DNA of 64,000 bases from Bdellovibrionia bacterium (GCA_030427805.1 JAUICP010000002.1:852838-916837), one strand, 5' to 3'; counted from the stretch's first letter, positions 1 through 8,372 are shown. Program-made: numbers and translations. Notes: generated by a model from the sequence alone, not told the origin.

Positions 1-1
1 T

Positions 2-238
2 GAAACATTAATGAAGCACCCTGGCCAAGATGTGGGTGAATTGGGGATCGCAGTTCTTAAAGAGGTCCTTGCTGGAAATATAGGCATTCGGGTCGTCGGA
101 AGCTTCTTTGCCATTCTTAGAAATGGTTATATCGACATCATTCGCCAAGGCGGTGCAGGCTTTTTAAGCTTCCTCGGTAAACACGGCCTCAGCAGTATTC
201 CAAAAATCACCGCTAAGATTAAAACTCTTAAGCGCTGA
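2..238 (+). CDS. 3' end of an unidentified gene (left-edge partial)
   Basis: The frame is open from the left edge (codons GAA ACA TTA precede the first ATG at 11), so this is probably the C-terminal part of a longer protein. About 79 residues are visible. They alternate short hydrophobic stretches (around GIAVLKEVLAG and RVVGSFFAIL) with Gly-rich turns and end in a basic tail (KITAKIKTLKR). I do not recognise the family; a membrane-associated or enzyme C-terminus is possible. It converges on glpD, with 48 bases between the stop codons and only a weak AT-rich inverted repeat (TTCAATT/AATTGAA) there. Confidence 0.5.
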   Translation, partial: ETLMKHPGQDVGELGIAVLKEVLAGNIGIRVVGSFFAILRNGYIDIIRQGGAGFLSFLGKHGLSSIPKITAKIKTLKR

Positions 239-286
239 AACTATAAATTTTCAATTTTGATTAGTTTAATTGAATAGCCGAACTCT

Positions 287-1933
287 TCAATGGTGAATGG
301 CCCTAAGCTCGCTTGCGATAAATTCTTTGAGCTTGGTGACTTCTTCGCGAATTTGTTCGTTGGTCCAATTAAATTCGTTGGCAAAGACTTGGGCGATATC
401 GCGAACGTATTCCATGCCATGATCTTTCAGAGCTAAAAACAAAGGTGACCTTCTAACATAGAAATCGACCAGGTTGTGGCACATCATTTCGTTGACCGCA
501 AACTTCGCCTGCATCATCCAAAGGCGATTGGTTGAAAGGGGATGATCCGATAGCCGATAATAATTTTGTAAAATTCTCGGCGCTTCTCCGGCGTGAAAAC
601 TCAGCAACCACTTTACCTGCTCGGTCGAGAGTCGATACTGAACATCCCAATCACGGCTATCGAGTTTTGCTTGTAGAATATTTTCGTGACTCATGTAGGG
701 GTTTAGAGGTTTTAAGGTATCAGGTGCTTGAAACTTGATTCGCTCCTCTGGAGGGAGGCTCTCAAGAGCTGCGTCCACAGTCTCTTCAGACATTGTTCGA
801 TAGGTCGTGTATTTACCCCCAGACAAGAAGGTCACATTGCGTTCGTCTCTGATGATTTCGTGTTCACGACTGGTCTTACCTTCACTCGATGATCCATCGG
901 CTACGAGTGGACGAATCCCTGCGTAGGCTGAAACGATGTCACTTCTTTGGATCTTTGCTCCTGGAAAATACTCATCACAAATACCTAAGAGGTACTCGAT
1001 ATCCTCTTCTTCAACTTTGACCTTAGCCGGGTCATCGTTAAAGTCAGTGTCCGTTGTACCAACAATCAACATTTCATGGCGAGGAATTGCAAAAACAATT
1101 CGCGAATTGCGATCGTCTTGCATGACGACCGCACTCTCTAGGGGAATGCGGTCTTTTTCAAAAACCAAGTGGACCCCTTTAGTCGGCCGCAAGACCTTAT
1201 CCCAATGGGCAAAAATTCGTTCTGCAAAAATATCCGTCCAAGGACCCACCGTAGAAATAATGTGTTTACCACGAACTTCATAGGAATCACCCGAGAGTTG
1301 ATCGCGAACTTCTACGCCACAAGCCTTACCTTGATTGAAAATTGCACTGCAAGCCTTTGAATAATTAATACTCACAGCACCCATACGCTCAGCATCCCTT
1401 AATGTTTCAATAACTAGGCGATCATCGTCAGTATAGGCATCTGAATAAATGTAACTTCCCTTCAATCCTTCTCTTTGCACTTCGGGATAGCGCTCAATAG
1501 TCTCTTGAGCATTAAGGCGCTCATGCATTTCGGGTGAACGAAAAAGCGCGAGGCTATCGTAAAGCCACATTCCTAATCCCAGCTTAAACATTCCAACCCT
1601 TGAGTGGTCATAGACCGGAAACATAAAGCGCAAGGGGTGGACCAAGTGCGGAGCCATTTCGAAAAGATGGGCCCTTTCACTGAGAGCTTCAAACACCAAA
1701 GAAAACTCTAGGTTTTCTAAGTATCGGATTCCACCGTGTATCAGCTTACTCGAACGAGAGGATGTCCCTTGGGCAAAATCCTGAGCTTCGATAAGCGCTA
1801 CACTCATACCTCTCGAGGCGGCATCTCTTGCTACCCCCGCCCCATTGATTCCTCCGCCAATAATAATCAGGTCGAAGTTTTTGTTGGCGAGAAGGCGTTT
1901 ATTTAATTCTCTTTGGTGGGCTGAAAAACTCAC
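287..1933 (-). CDS. glpD: Aerobic glycerol-3-phosphate dehydrogenase GlpD
   Basis: FAD-dependent enzyme oxidising sn-glycerol-3-phosphate to dihydroxyacetone phosphate at the inner membrane and passing electrons to quinone. The 548-residue product has the dinucleotide-binding GGGINGAG at residues 26-33, the family signature TSSRSSKLIHGGIRYLE at 57-73, the later blocks PTKGVHLV, VGTTDTDF and AGIRPLV, and SGGKYTTYRTM before the C-terminal helical domain. E. coli GlpD is 501 residues, so length is normal with a small N-terminal addition. Translation starts at GTG, eight bases after AAGGAG. No glpK or glpF is nearby. The GNAT-like gene lies 18 bases upstream on the same strand, so the two are probably co-transcribed. 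All family motifs are intact. Confidence 0.96.
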   Translation of the reverse strand: MSFSAHQRELNKRLLANKNFDLIIIGGGINGAGVARDAASRGMSVALIEAQDFAQGTSSRSSKLIHGGIRYLENLEFSLVFEALSERAHLFEMAPHLVHPLRFMFPVYDHSRVGMFKLGLGMWLYDSLALFRSPEMHERLNAQETIERYPEVQREGLKGSYIYSDAYTDDDRLVIETLRDAERMGAVSINYSKACSAIFNQGKACGVEVRDQLSGDSYEVRGKHIISTVGPWTDIFAERIFAHWDKVLRPTKGVHLVFEKDRIPLESAVVMQDDRNSRIVFAIPRHEMLIVGTTDTDFNDDPAKVKVEEEDIEYLLGICDEYFPGAKIQRSDIVSAYAGIRPLVADGSSSEGKTSREHEIIRDERNVTFLSGGKYTTYRTMSEETVDAALESLPPEERIKFQAPDTLKPLNPYMSHENILQAKLDSRDWDVQYRLSTEQVKWLLSFHAGEAPRILQNYYRLSDHPLSTNRLWMMQAKFAVNEMMCHNLVDFYVRRSPLFLALKDHGMEYVRDIAQVFANEFNWTNEQIREEVTKLKEFIASELRAIHH

Positions 1934-1951
1934 GGATTGGCTCCTTAATTT

Positions 1952-2413
1952 CTAATCTTGGGACTTAGTCGTTTTAATTTCCCACTCATTATTCTCGCAG
2001 GCGTAGCCTTTAAAACTCTTTATGGCCTCTTCAACCTGACTGGCATCGGAGAACACAACTTTCTGTAGATGCTTATCGCGCGACCAGCGGTAGGCAATTT
2101 CGACAAGCTCGTCTTTGATTTCTTGAGAGTCAGCAGAAAGATGTTCAATCCAAAGAGTTTGGGTTTGCCCGCGAAAAAAAACAAAAGCCTGACCCAAGAG
2201 GTAGCCGCGAATCTTGTTTGAATCTTGATCTGTAACCACAAAGCTCCACCCGGTATTTGCGTAATGCTCCAAAGATTCTTTTCTCCAGCGGGCGGACCAG
2301 GACTGGAAATTCCTCTGCATCTCGTCAGGTTCAGTGACAGCGAGGCGGTCCATTTCGAACTTGAGAACGTCTTCGATATTGTCGGGAGTAAAAACTTTGA
2401 TTTCTTTTTTCAA
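1952..2413 (-). CDS. GNAT-like acetyltransferase-fold protein
   Basis: A 153-residue soluble protein. Its order of elements resembles the GNAT fold: an N-terminal helix pair, a central WSFVVTDQD strand-turn, KIRGYLLGQAFVF as beta4, LWIEHLSAD as beta5, then a helix (ELVEIAYRWSRD) and KVVFSDAS. A clear acetyl-CoA-binding Q/RxxGxG/A loop is not evident, so catalytic activity is uncertain. The start codon is TTG at 2413, preceded at good distance by GGAG. It is the first gene of a two-gene unit with glpD and diverges from the HAD gene across 48 bases. The substrate cannot be predicted. Confidence 0.6.
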   Translation of the reverse strand: MKKEIKVFTPDNIEDVLKFEMDRLAVTEPDEMQRNFQSWSARWRKESLEHYANTGWSFVVTDQDSNKIRGYLLGQAFVFFRGQTQTLWIEHLSADSQEIKDELVEIAYRWSRDKHLQKVVFSDASQVEEAIKSFKGYACENNEWEIKTTKSQD

Positions 2414-2426
2414 GGAGAGTCTCCGA

Positions 2427-2455
2427 TTGTCACAGGCCCATAAAAAGGCGATACT
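2427..2455 (+). promoter_or_regulatory. Sigma-70-type promoter, predicted leaderless start for the HAD gene
   Basis: TTGTCA (2427-2432, five of six matches to the -35 consensus), a 17-base spacer and GATACT (2450-2455). Exactly six bases then separate the -10 from the ATG at 2462. With usual spacing, transcription would begin on the A of the start codon. No strong Shine-Dalgarno is present (only GGGG directly before the ATG). Confidence 0.55.
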
Positions 2456-2461
2456 GGGGCC

Positions 2462-3220
2462 ATGATTTCAAATTTCGCACAAGGGGTCAACGAACTCCCT
2501 TCACAACAAATTCAAGAAATAGTCGACCAGGTCAAAAATCTTCGCGAGAAGGACCCCCAACTCAATACCGTGGCTTTCGATGCAGATGGCACCCTTTGGG
2601 ACACTGACGTTGGAGAGAATTTTTTTGATTTCCAAATCCACCACTGTGGTCTCGATCTCCCAGAAGACCCCTGGGCAACCTACGAAGCGAAAAAGAAGGT
2701 GCAGCCGACCGAGGCCTATCTTTGGCTCGCACAGATAAATGCCGGCAAGAGTATTGAGCAGGTTCGAGCCTGGGCCCAAGAGTCGATCGACAAAAGCCCG
2801 CCCCAGTTTTTTAAAACTTCTGCCGAACTCGTCGAAAGTTTTTTAAAGAATGATTTTGAAGTTTTCATTGTGACTGCTTCTATAAAATGGGCGGTCGAAC
2901 CCGGAGGAAAAATTCTCGGAATTGATCGTGATCATGTCATCGGAGTGAGAACCAAGATTGTCGATGGAAAGGTCACTGAAAAAATTGATCCTCCAATTAC
3001 GTGGAGAGAAGGAAAAGCCGAAGCACTCTTGCAAAATGCCAAGGGCACACCTGTTTTCTGTGCAGGCAATACCCGAGGCGATTCATTCTTGCTTGATTCA
3101 TCTAAGGGAGTAGCTCTGGCCTACAAAACTTCTAACGAGGGCGATAAACTCTTTAAGTCCGAGATGGTCTTACAAACTGAGGCTGAGCAAAAGGGCTATC
3201 TACGACATCACTTTCGCTAA
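2462..3220 (+). CDS. HAD-superfamily phosphatase
   Basis: A 252-residue cytoplasmic hydrolase of the haloacid dehalogenase superfamily. Motif I is FDADGTLW (D40 and D42, nucleophile and general acid-base). Motif II is VTAS around residue 140. Motif III/IV falls in WREGKAEAL and GNTRGDSFLL, where the last Asp is the Mg ligand. The helical cap between motifs I and II suggests the phosphoserine phosphatase/phosphocholine phosphatase-like branch, acting on a small phosphate ester. It is not an obvious MupP (MurNAc-6-phosphate phosphatase), although such an activity would fit the recycling genes elsewhere in the window. It stands alone behind its own promoter. Confidence 0.85.
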   Translation: MISNFAQGVNELPSQQIQEIVDQVKNLREKDPQLNTVAFDADGTLWDTDVGENFFDFQIHHCGLDLPEDPWATYEAKKKVQPTEAYLWLAQINAGKSIEQVRAWAQESIDKSPPQFFKTSAELVESFLKNDFEVFIVTASIKWAVEPGGKILGIDRDHVIGVRTKIVDGKVTEKIDPPITWREGKAEALLQNAKGTPVFCAGNTRGDSFLLDSSKGVALAYKTSNEGDKLFKSEMVLQTEAEQKGYLRHHFR

Positions 3221-3303
3221 CTACACATTCTCACTAGGTGGGATAAAAATCAGAGACTTCAGTTTCAAGATTGATCACCTTTTAATCTAGTTATTTTAAC
3301 ATC

Positions 3304-3332
3304 TTGACGCTTTGCATATAGAATGATATCAA
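3304..3332 (+). promoter_or_regulatory. Sigma-70-type promoter
   Basis: TTGACG (3304-3309), a 17-base spacer and TATCAA (3327-3332), with TGA just before the -10. It lies 25 bases upstream of the ATG at 3358, leaving room for the AGGGAG ribosome site. Confidence 0.5.
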
Positions 3333-3357
3333 GCCTGTTTTAGGGAGATAAGTTGTT

Positions 3358-4176
3358 ATGCACTTGAGTCGTTTAATTGCTATTTGTTGTCTATATCTTG
3401 TAAGCCTATCTGCCCATGCGGTGGTTGAAGATTCTCAAGCCCCGGGAATGGGTCAGGGTTTAGCTAAACTTAAGGAACAGTGTGCTTCTGTCGGCGAAAC
3501 CGATAGAGTCGCATGTTACGAGTTAGGAATTGATCTCCTTCTTGGCCTGACGAGTGAGGATATCACTGTCACTGAGGAAACTCCTCCAGTCATTCAAAAC
3601 ATGGATGTGTTTTCAGAAGAGGACACCCCTCGTTTTAAATTTGCAGGCAATATTAACGGATTTGAATTTCAATATCAGTTCAAGAGTATTACTGATTTAC
3701 GGTATAGCTGCTTTGCAAACGATATCGGAGTCCCTGAAGAATTGAGTTCCTTTGATATTAGATTTTACATCGATAATGAGCCCATAGAGACAAATATAAA
3801 TTCCTTAGAAATCGACTCGAAATACAAACTATGTTCCATCTTTTTAGATAAAGCTTCGAAACAAACCGAAATTCCAATCAATCATTTACCTGGAATTGTC
3901 GTCACAGGAACTCACTATAAAGAAGGCTTTTATCTACCCTTTCTTATTCAGTTTGAAAATCTTGAGCAATTTGAAAGAGAGTGCCAAGAACAATATAGTG
4001 GTTATCGTTTCTACGATACGAATGGCTTCCAACTAGCAATTCATACAGAACTTCAAACTTCTGAATGGAAGCAATATTGGTCTAGAAATAGAGGCAATTG
4101 GACGTCTATCGGATCTCTCTGCTCTTCCATAAAAAGTACCATCAAAGAATTAATTCCATCCACCGAATGGAATTAG
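3358..4176 (+). CDS. Secreted protein of unknown function
   Basis: A 272-residue protein with a clear signal peptide: basic start, hydrophobic core ICCLYLVSLS, and predicted cleavage after AHA at residue 21. The mature part has several cysteines (for example C42, in EQCASVGE, and C54, in VACYELG) that could form disulfides in the periplasm. The rest is mixed alpha/beta with no family I recognise. The start is supported by AGGGAGA at proper spacing and an upstream promoter, and the gene ends in its own terminator. It appears to be monocistronic. Confidence 0.8.
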   Translation: MHLSRLIAICCLYLVSLSAHAVVEDSQAPGMGQGLAKLKEQCASVGETDRVACYELGIDLLLGLTSEDITVTEETPPVIQNMDVFSEEDTPRFKFAGNINGFEFQYQFKSITDLRYSCFANDIGVPEELSSFDIRFYIDNEPIETNINSLEIDSKYKLCSIFLDKASKQTEIPINHLPGIVVTGTHYKEGFYLPFLIQFENLEQFERECQEQYSGYRFYDTNGFQLAIHTELQTSEWKQYWSRNRGNWTSIGSLCSSIKSTIKELIPSTEWN

Positions 4177-4178
4177 AA

Positions 4179-4202
4179 AAAAGGGGCCTCCAAGCCCCTT
4201 TT
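4179..4202. terminator. Bidirectional intrinsic terminator
   Basis: GGGGC (4183-4187) pairs with GCCCC (4194-4198) around a six-base loop, flanked by AAAA and TTTT. It sits between the convergent secreted-protein gene and pepP and can serve both strands. Confidence 0.75.
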
Positions 4203-4234
4203 AAAATTCTGATATTTTTAGCCTCATTTAAAAA

Positions 4235-5536
4235 TTACGAATTGCAGACGGCTTCGACCTCGTCTCGCTCCTTAGGAACGTCTTTGGTCATGATTTCTGG
4301 GCCACTGGCGGTCAGTAGAATATCATCTTCAATACGAACACCAATACCTCTAAACTCTTCAGGGGCCTCAGTATCGTCAACTGGTACATAAAGACCTGGT
4401 TCAACCGTGAAAGCCATACCAGCTTCTAAAGGACGACCTTCGTTGGCCTTCGCATAAAGGCCGACATCGTGGACATCCATGCCAAGAAAATGACCGATGT
4501 TATGGGGGTAGTACTTGCGATATTTATGGGTTTCGATCAATTCGTTTACGTCACCTCGTAGAAGACCTAAGCTCACAAGAGATTCTGTTAAACTCTTAAC
4601 CGCAACCTTTTGCATGTCAAAGTAAGCCATGCCCACCTTAAGTGAACTAATAACTTCTTTCTGTGCCTTTAAGACCGCATCGTAAATTTCTTTTTGTGGA
4701 CCGCTAAACTTTCCATTGATGGGAAAGGTTCGCGTAATGTCGGCTGTGTAATAATTCTTTTCAGCACCGGCATCGATCAAAAGAACATCGCCATCCTTAC
4801 AGGTATCATCATTAAAGCGATAATGGAGCGTACAGGCGTTAGCACCAGAGGCAACAATCGAATGATAACCTTCTCTTAGCGCGTTTTCTTGAAAAAATCG
4901 ATGCATGAGAACACCGAGCACTTGTCTCTCAGTCACGCCGGGCTTCGTAAATTTCATGGCCTCGATATGTGCTTGGGCACTCAAGCGACAGGACTCACGC
5001 ATGCAGTCCTGTTCGTAGGGCGATTTAATAACTCGCATCTCACCCAAAATATCATTGGGGTCGTGAATAGGTAAACGAGTCTTTCCAGTGCGACCACGAG
5101 CGCGCATGGTTTTATCTAGAAGCGCGTAAACTTTGCGATCCATTTCGGCATTATTACCGAGACTGAAATAGAGCTTGTCGACATCAATTAACATCTCGAC
5201 CGCTTCTTTATCGAATTCAGAGTAAAGAATTCCTTTGTCAGCACCGAACTCAGACACAACACCCTGTTGACCGTAGCGGTAACCATCCCAAATTTCCATG
5301 GCTGGGTCCTTGGGCTGAACAAAAAGTACGTATTCCGGGTCCATTCCTGGGCGTATTAATGCAATTGAACCGGGCTCGTCAAAACCAGTGAGGTAATAGA
5401 AGTTACTGTCTTGTCTATAGGGCATCCAGTGGAGCTCTTCAGCTGAAGAAAGTAAGAAGGCGCAGCCAGGAGCAAGATCTTTAAGACGATCTCTTCGTTC
5501 TTTAAAGACACCCATATCTACTTTTGGCTTTCTCAT
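4235..5536 (-). CDS. pepP: Xaa-Pro aminopeptidase (M24B family)
   Basis: Metallopeptidase removing N-terminal residues that precede proline. The 433-residue length matches the PepP family (about 440). An N-terminal creatinase-like domain (HWMPYRQDSNFYYLTGF) is followed by a pita-bread catalytic domain. All five metal ligands are visible: Asp in LIDAGAE, Asp in TADITRTF, His in HNIGHFLGMDVHD, Glu in TVEPGLY and Glu in VRIEDD. The start at ATG 5536 has GAGAGG upstream. The gene lies 24 bases upstream of the patatin-like lipoprotein gene's far end and shares its strand direction, but it is convergent with the secreted-protein gene. Cytoplasmic location is expected, as there is no signal peptide. 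Confidence 0.93.
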   Translation of the reverse strand: MRKPKVDMGVFKERRDRLKDLAPGCAFLLSSAEELHWMPYRQDSNFYYLTGFDEPGSIALIRPGMDPEYVLFVQPKDPAMEIWDGYRYGQQGVVSEFGADKGILYSEFDKEAVEMLIDVDKLYFSLGNNAEMDRKVYALLDKTMRARGRTGKTRLPIHDPNDILGEMRVIKSPYEQDCMRESCRLSAQAHIEAMKFTKPGVTERQVLGVLMHRFFQENALREGYHSIVASGANACTLHYRFNDDTCKDGDVLLIDAGAEKNYYTADITRTFPINGKFSGPQKEIYDAVLKAQKEVISSLKVGMAYFDMQKVAVKSLTESLVSLGLLRGDVNELIETHKYRKYYPHNIGHFLGMDVHDVGLYAKANEGRPLEAGMAFTVEPGLYVPVDDTEAPEEFRGIGVRIEDDILLTASGPEIMTKDVPKERDEVEAVCNS

Positions 5537-5560
5537 TGATGATCCTCTCAGTCATTCAAA

Positions 5561-6511
5561 TTAAAATTCGTATTTGTCGCCAATTTTCATTAAGCGACTT
5601 TTTGCTGCTCTGAGGCCATCTTGAACCAGTTGACGTTTATCCTTGAGATCAAAAAGGGTCTTACTACCCGTTTGAACTGAGATGATGTAATCGATGCCGG
5701 CTTGCTTCCCTGATGTTGTTCGTCGGACTTCATTCCAAAGCAGCTGCTCAACTAGATACCGCTCCCTGGCCCTAGTTTCAACTATTTTACCGTATTCCAT
5801 GACGTTAACAAAGATAATAATCTCTGCGCCCCTTGCCCGCAGGTGCTTTACGGATTCTTTCAACGCGAAAGGATCGGCAATGTATCCACCATTGTCTTTA
5901 AAGAAAGGAGGATAGGGTAAACAACGCTTAAGAATGTCCTGATACTTCCCCTGTCTCTGCCAATATAAACGCTCTTTATCAAGGCTATAAGTTGGGCATG
6001 AGAACTTTACCGGGCCTTCATTTAACTTGCTCTGAGCAAACGCCATATTCATAAAGTTATCGAGCTTACTGACGGGCTCGCGGCCCACCTTCGAAGAAAA
6101 GAAACCCTGTTCTGGCAGATCACTTTCGCGCAGGCGAAACATCTTCCATTCGACATCGTGAACCTGACCCTGAACACTGTAAAGAGCGGCTGGAATCGAG
6201 CCCCACTCTAAACCAACGATGTAGTGTATTGGCACCTTTGCCGTAACAAAAGATTTTAAAACCCCAATATGGGCAAATGTTTTCATTCCGCCACCAGAAA
6301 GAATAACCCCCACTTTAGGTGGCGTTCTTTCAACAGGAACATCCTCTACGGCCGGAGGACTTTTATCATCCAGAATTGTATCTACGTTAATTGGTGTTCC
6401 ACTCACAGACTTTGATTTTTCATCTTCAATCTGCTTTCGCGTTTTGGGAGCCATTTGACAGGCTGTTGTAAGAACAAAAACAATGCTAAGAAGAAGGCTC
6501 AATTTTAGCAT
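5561..6511 (-). CDS. Patatin-fold lipoprotein lacking the catalytic dyad
   Basis: A 316-residue patatin-like protein. The start chosen is ATG at 6511: AGGAG lies upstream and it begins a lipoprotein signal peptide (LSLLLSIVFVLTTAC, lipid on Cys). The frame could be read further upstream, but that would bury the signal. The oxyanion-hole block SGGGMKTFAHIGVLK is present. The nucleophile elbow, GxSxG in active enzymes, reads GLEWG, so Ser is Glu. The second catalytic block, DG[GA]xxxxP in the family, reads NGGYIADP, so Asp is Asn. Both catalytic residues appear lost, suggesting a membrane-anchored pseudoenzyme that binds lipid or a partner. It overlaps the end of tlyA by 26 bases and is last in the xseA operon. 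Confidence 0.8.
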   Translation of the reverse strand: MLKLSLLLSIVFVLTTACQMAPKTRKQIEDEKSKSVSGTPINVDTILDDKSPPAVEDVPVERTPPKVGVILSGGGMKTFAHIGVLKSFVTAKVPIHYIVGLEWGSIPAALYSVQGQVHDVEWKMFRLRESDLPEQGFFSSKVGREPVSKLDNFMNMAFAQSKLNEGPVKFSCPTYSLDKERLYWQRQGKYQDILKRCLPYPPFFKDNGGYIADPFALKESVKHLRARGAEIIIFVNVMEYGKIVETRARERYLVEQLLWNEVRRTTSGKQAGIDYIISVQTGSKTLFDLKDKRQLVQDGLRAAKSRLMKIGDKYEF

Positions 6512-7259
6512 AAATAAAATACTCCTTGTTTCCGTCTCCCCCTTCGATGGGGCTTTCGAAATAATCAATTACATTTAAGTCCATAGATTGAAAATTGGCT
6601 ACTACTTTATCCCTAACCTCTTGAAGCTTCGACTCATCTTTTACAATGCCATTTTTGTTTAAATCCCTGGCGCTCAATTCAAACTGGGGCTTTACCAAAA
6701 AGAGCAGTTCTGTGCCTGGTCGAAGGTAATTTAAAATGGACGGGATTATCAAGTCCAAGCTAATAAATGAGAGATCTCCAACCACGAGTTGAGGCTCTCG
6801 ACCGCCTGTAGCGCCTAACAACTCTTCCCTACTTAAAGTTCGAGCGTCGGTTTTTTCGAGGGTTTTCTGACGACTGTGATCTACTAAACTCGGATGTATC
6901 TGATCTTTTCCATTTTCAATTCCAAGAACAAATCCAGCCCCCCTTTGTAAGAGACAGTCCGTAAATCCTCCGGTGGATTGACCTAGGTCTAGGGCAACAA
7001 TTCCCTGAATATTCAAATGAGTCTTAGAAAGAGCGTGATCAAGTTTTAAACCCCCACGGGAAACAAACTTCAAAACATCGGAATCTTCTACAAAAAGATC
7101 CTTTAATTCTTGGTCCGAGACTTCAAGACTGGGTTTACTCAATAGTTTTTTCTGCCCACCTCCGACTCTCAGAAAAACACAGGCGTTTTTGATGAGCTCT
7201 TGGGCCTTGGTTCTTGAGGGAGCTAGCTCCTTTAAAACTAAAGCGCGATCTAATCTCAT
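6486..7259 (-). CDS. tlyA: TlyA-family rRNA 2'-O-methyltransferase
   Basis: A 257-residue cytoplasmic enzyme predicted to methylate ribose 2'-OH groups of ribosomal RNA. An N-terminal S4 RNA-binding domain (MRLDRALVLKELAPSRTKAQELI) is followed by an FtsJ-type SAM-dependent domain. That domain has ALDLGQSTGGFTDCLL (SAM binding), GIENGKDQ, GDLSFISL and LVKPQFE, the usual TlyA block order. The gene sits directly after ispA, where many bacteria have dxs between the two. The ribosome site is weak (AAGGA about 14 bases away), suggesting translational coupling. Its 3' end overlaps the start of the patatin-like gene. Confidence 0.93.
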   Translation of the reverse strand: MRLDRALVLKELAPSRTKAQELIKNACVFLRVGGGQKKLLSKPSLEVSDQELKDLFVEDSDVLKFVSRGGLKLDHALSKTHLNIQGIVALDLGQSTGGFTDCLLQRGAGFVLGIENGKDQIHPSLVDHSRQKTLEKTDARTLSREELLGATGGREPQLVVGDLSFISLDLIIPSILNYLRPGTELLFLVKPQFELSARDLNKNGIVKDESKLQEVRDKVVANFQSMDLNVIDYFESPIEGGDGNKEYFIYAKIEPSS

Positions 7260-7281
7260 GGGGAGGTTATTCTTCCTTCTA

Positions 7282-8139
7282 TTACTTGTCCCTATTTAAG
7301 TTGTAATCCACGATCAATTTAAGGTCTTTAGCGCGATCGCCAAAGGTTTTTAAAGAGTCCTCACAATCCTTGCTCAGTTTTTCAAGAAATGATTTTGCTC
7401 CATCAAGCCCAAGAAGCTGAGTATAACTCGCACTCTCATCTTCACCGTGATCTAAAATATCATCAGCCACTTGAAATGCGAGACCGAGTTTCTCGCCAAA
7501 ATTCTTTAAAAGAGCTATTTCTTCGGCACTGGCCTGGGCCAAGTAAGCCGATCCAACGACAGAGGCACGAATAAGGGCGCCGGTTTTTAAATTGTGAATG
7601 TGAGTAAGGAGGTCTTCATCAATTTTTACTTCATCTTGGCTCGCTAGATCAATAGCTTGCCCGCCGACCATTCCGCGCGGCCCTGCCGAGCGAGATAACT
7701 CAAGTCCCGCCCTCAAAGCGAGTTCCGGCTGGTCGAGATAATTTGAATTAATTAAATAAAACGACTCAGTTAGTAGAGCATCTCCCGCTAAAAGCGCAGT
7801 CCACTCGTTAAATTTTATGTGATTTGTGGGCTGACCACGACGTTCATCATCGTCATCCATACAGGGAAGGTCATCGTGAATAAGAGAATAGGTGTGTATA
7901 AACTCAACAGCCGAAGCATAGGGAAGTATTTTTTCTGCGGGATAATCGAGAAGCTCTGCCGTTAAAATAGAAAGCACAGGTCGAAATCGCTTTCCGCCGT
8001 TGAATAGACTGTACTTCATCGACTCATAGAGGCCTTTGAGTCCCATCTCGGAAGCTTCATAGTTAATAACAAAAGACTTAATATATGAATCAACGAGCTG
8101 AGCTTTTTCTTTGATCAACTCGGGAGCAGTCATTGTCAT
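7282..8139 (-). CDS. ispA: Short-chain polyprenyl diphosphate synthase
   Basis: Condenses isopentenyl diphosphate with allylic diphosphates to make farnesyl or geranylgeranyl diphosphate. The 285-residue product has the first Asp-rich motif in HDDLPCMDDDDERRG and the second in FQVADDILD, with GKRFRP and GGQAIDL blocks between and around them. The two-residue insertion within the first motif (DDxxxxD) is typical of bacterial type II FPP synthases. It is followed by tlyA and preceded by xseB (8-base gap), the conserved xseA-xseB-ispA arrangement. GGGGGAG precedes the ATG at 8139. The product feeds UppS, encoded near 56 kb. Confidence 0.94.
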   Translation of the reverse strand: MTMTAPELIKEKAQLVDSYIKSFVINYEASEMGLKGLYESMKYSLFNGGKRFRPVLSILTAELLDYPAEKILPYASAVEFIHTYSLIHDDLPCMDDDDERRGQPTNHIKFNEWTALLAGDALLTESFYLINSNYLDQPELALRAGLELSRSAGPRGMVGGQAIDLASQDEVKIDEDLLTHIHNLKTGALIRASVVGSAYLAQASAEEIALLKNFGEKLGLAFQVADDILDHGEDESASYTQLLGLDGAKSFLEKLSKDCEDSLKTFGDRAKDLKLIVDYNLNRDK

Positions 8140-8147
8140 AACTCCCC

Positions 8148-8372
8148 CTACTCTTCTGACATTTCGAAGTCTTTTTCTTTTTTATTGCCCTCTTCATCGA
8201 CATCGAGAAGAATCTTAACCTTTTGCTCGGCTCGATCGAGTTGTTGATTGCACTCTCTTGACAACTTTACCCCTTCTTCAAATAGTTTGAGAGAGTCATC
8301 CAGTGCCAGGTCACCCGATTCCATCTTTTCGACGATCTCTTCTAAGCGAGTTAATTTCTTTTCAAATTCCAT
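8148..8372 (-). CDS. xseB: Exodeoxyribonuclease VII small subunit
   Basis: A 74-residue helical-hairpin protein that coats the long helices of XseA in exonuclease VII, which degrades single-stranded DNA to oligonucleotides. The family pattern is plain: FEKKLTRLEEIVEKMESGDL, then LDDSLKLFEEGVKL and CNQQLDRAEQKV. The acidic tail (residues 58-74) is common in the family. It starts four bases after the xseA stop, so the two subunits are translationally coupled. Confidence 0.94.
   Translation of the reverse strand: MEFEKKLTRLEEIVEKMESGDLALDDSLKLFEEGVKLSRECNQQLDRAEQKVKILLDVDEEGNKKEKDFEMSEE

Noticed and set aside
5561..6568. A start for the patatin-like protein at 6568.
   Set aside because: It would place 19 polar residues before the lipoprotein signal; ATG 6511 has a ribosome site and a proper signal peptide.
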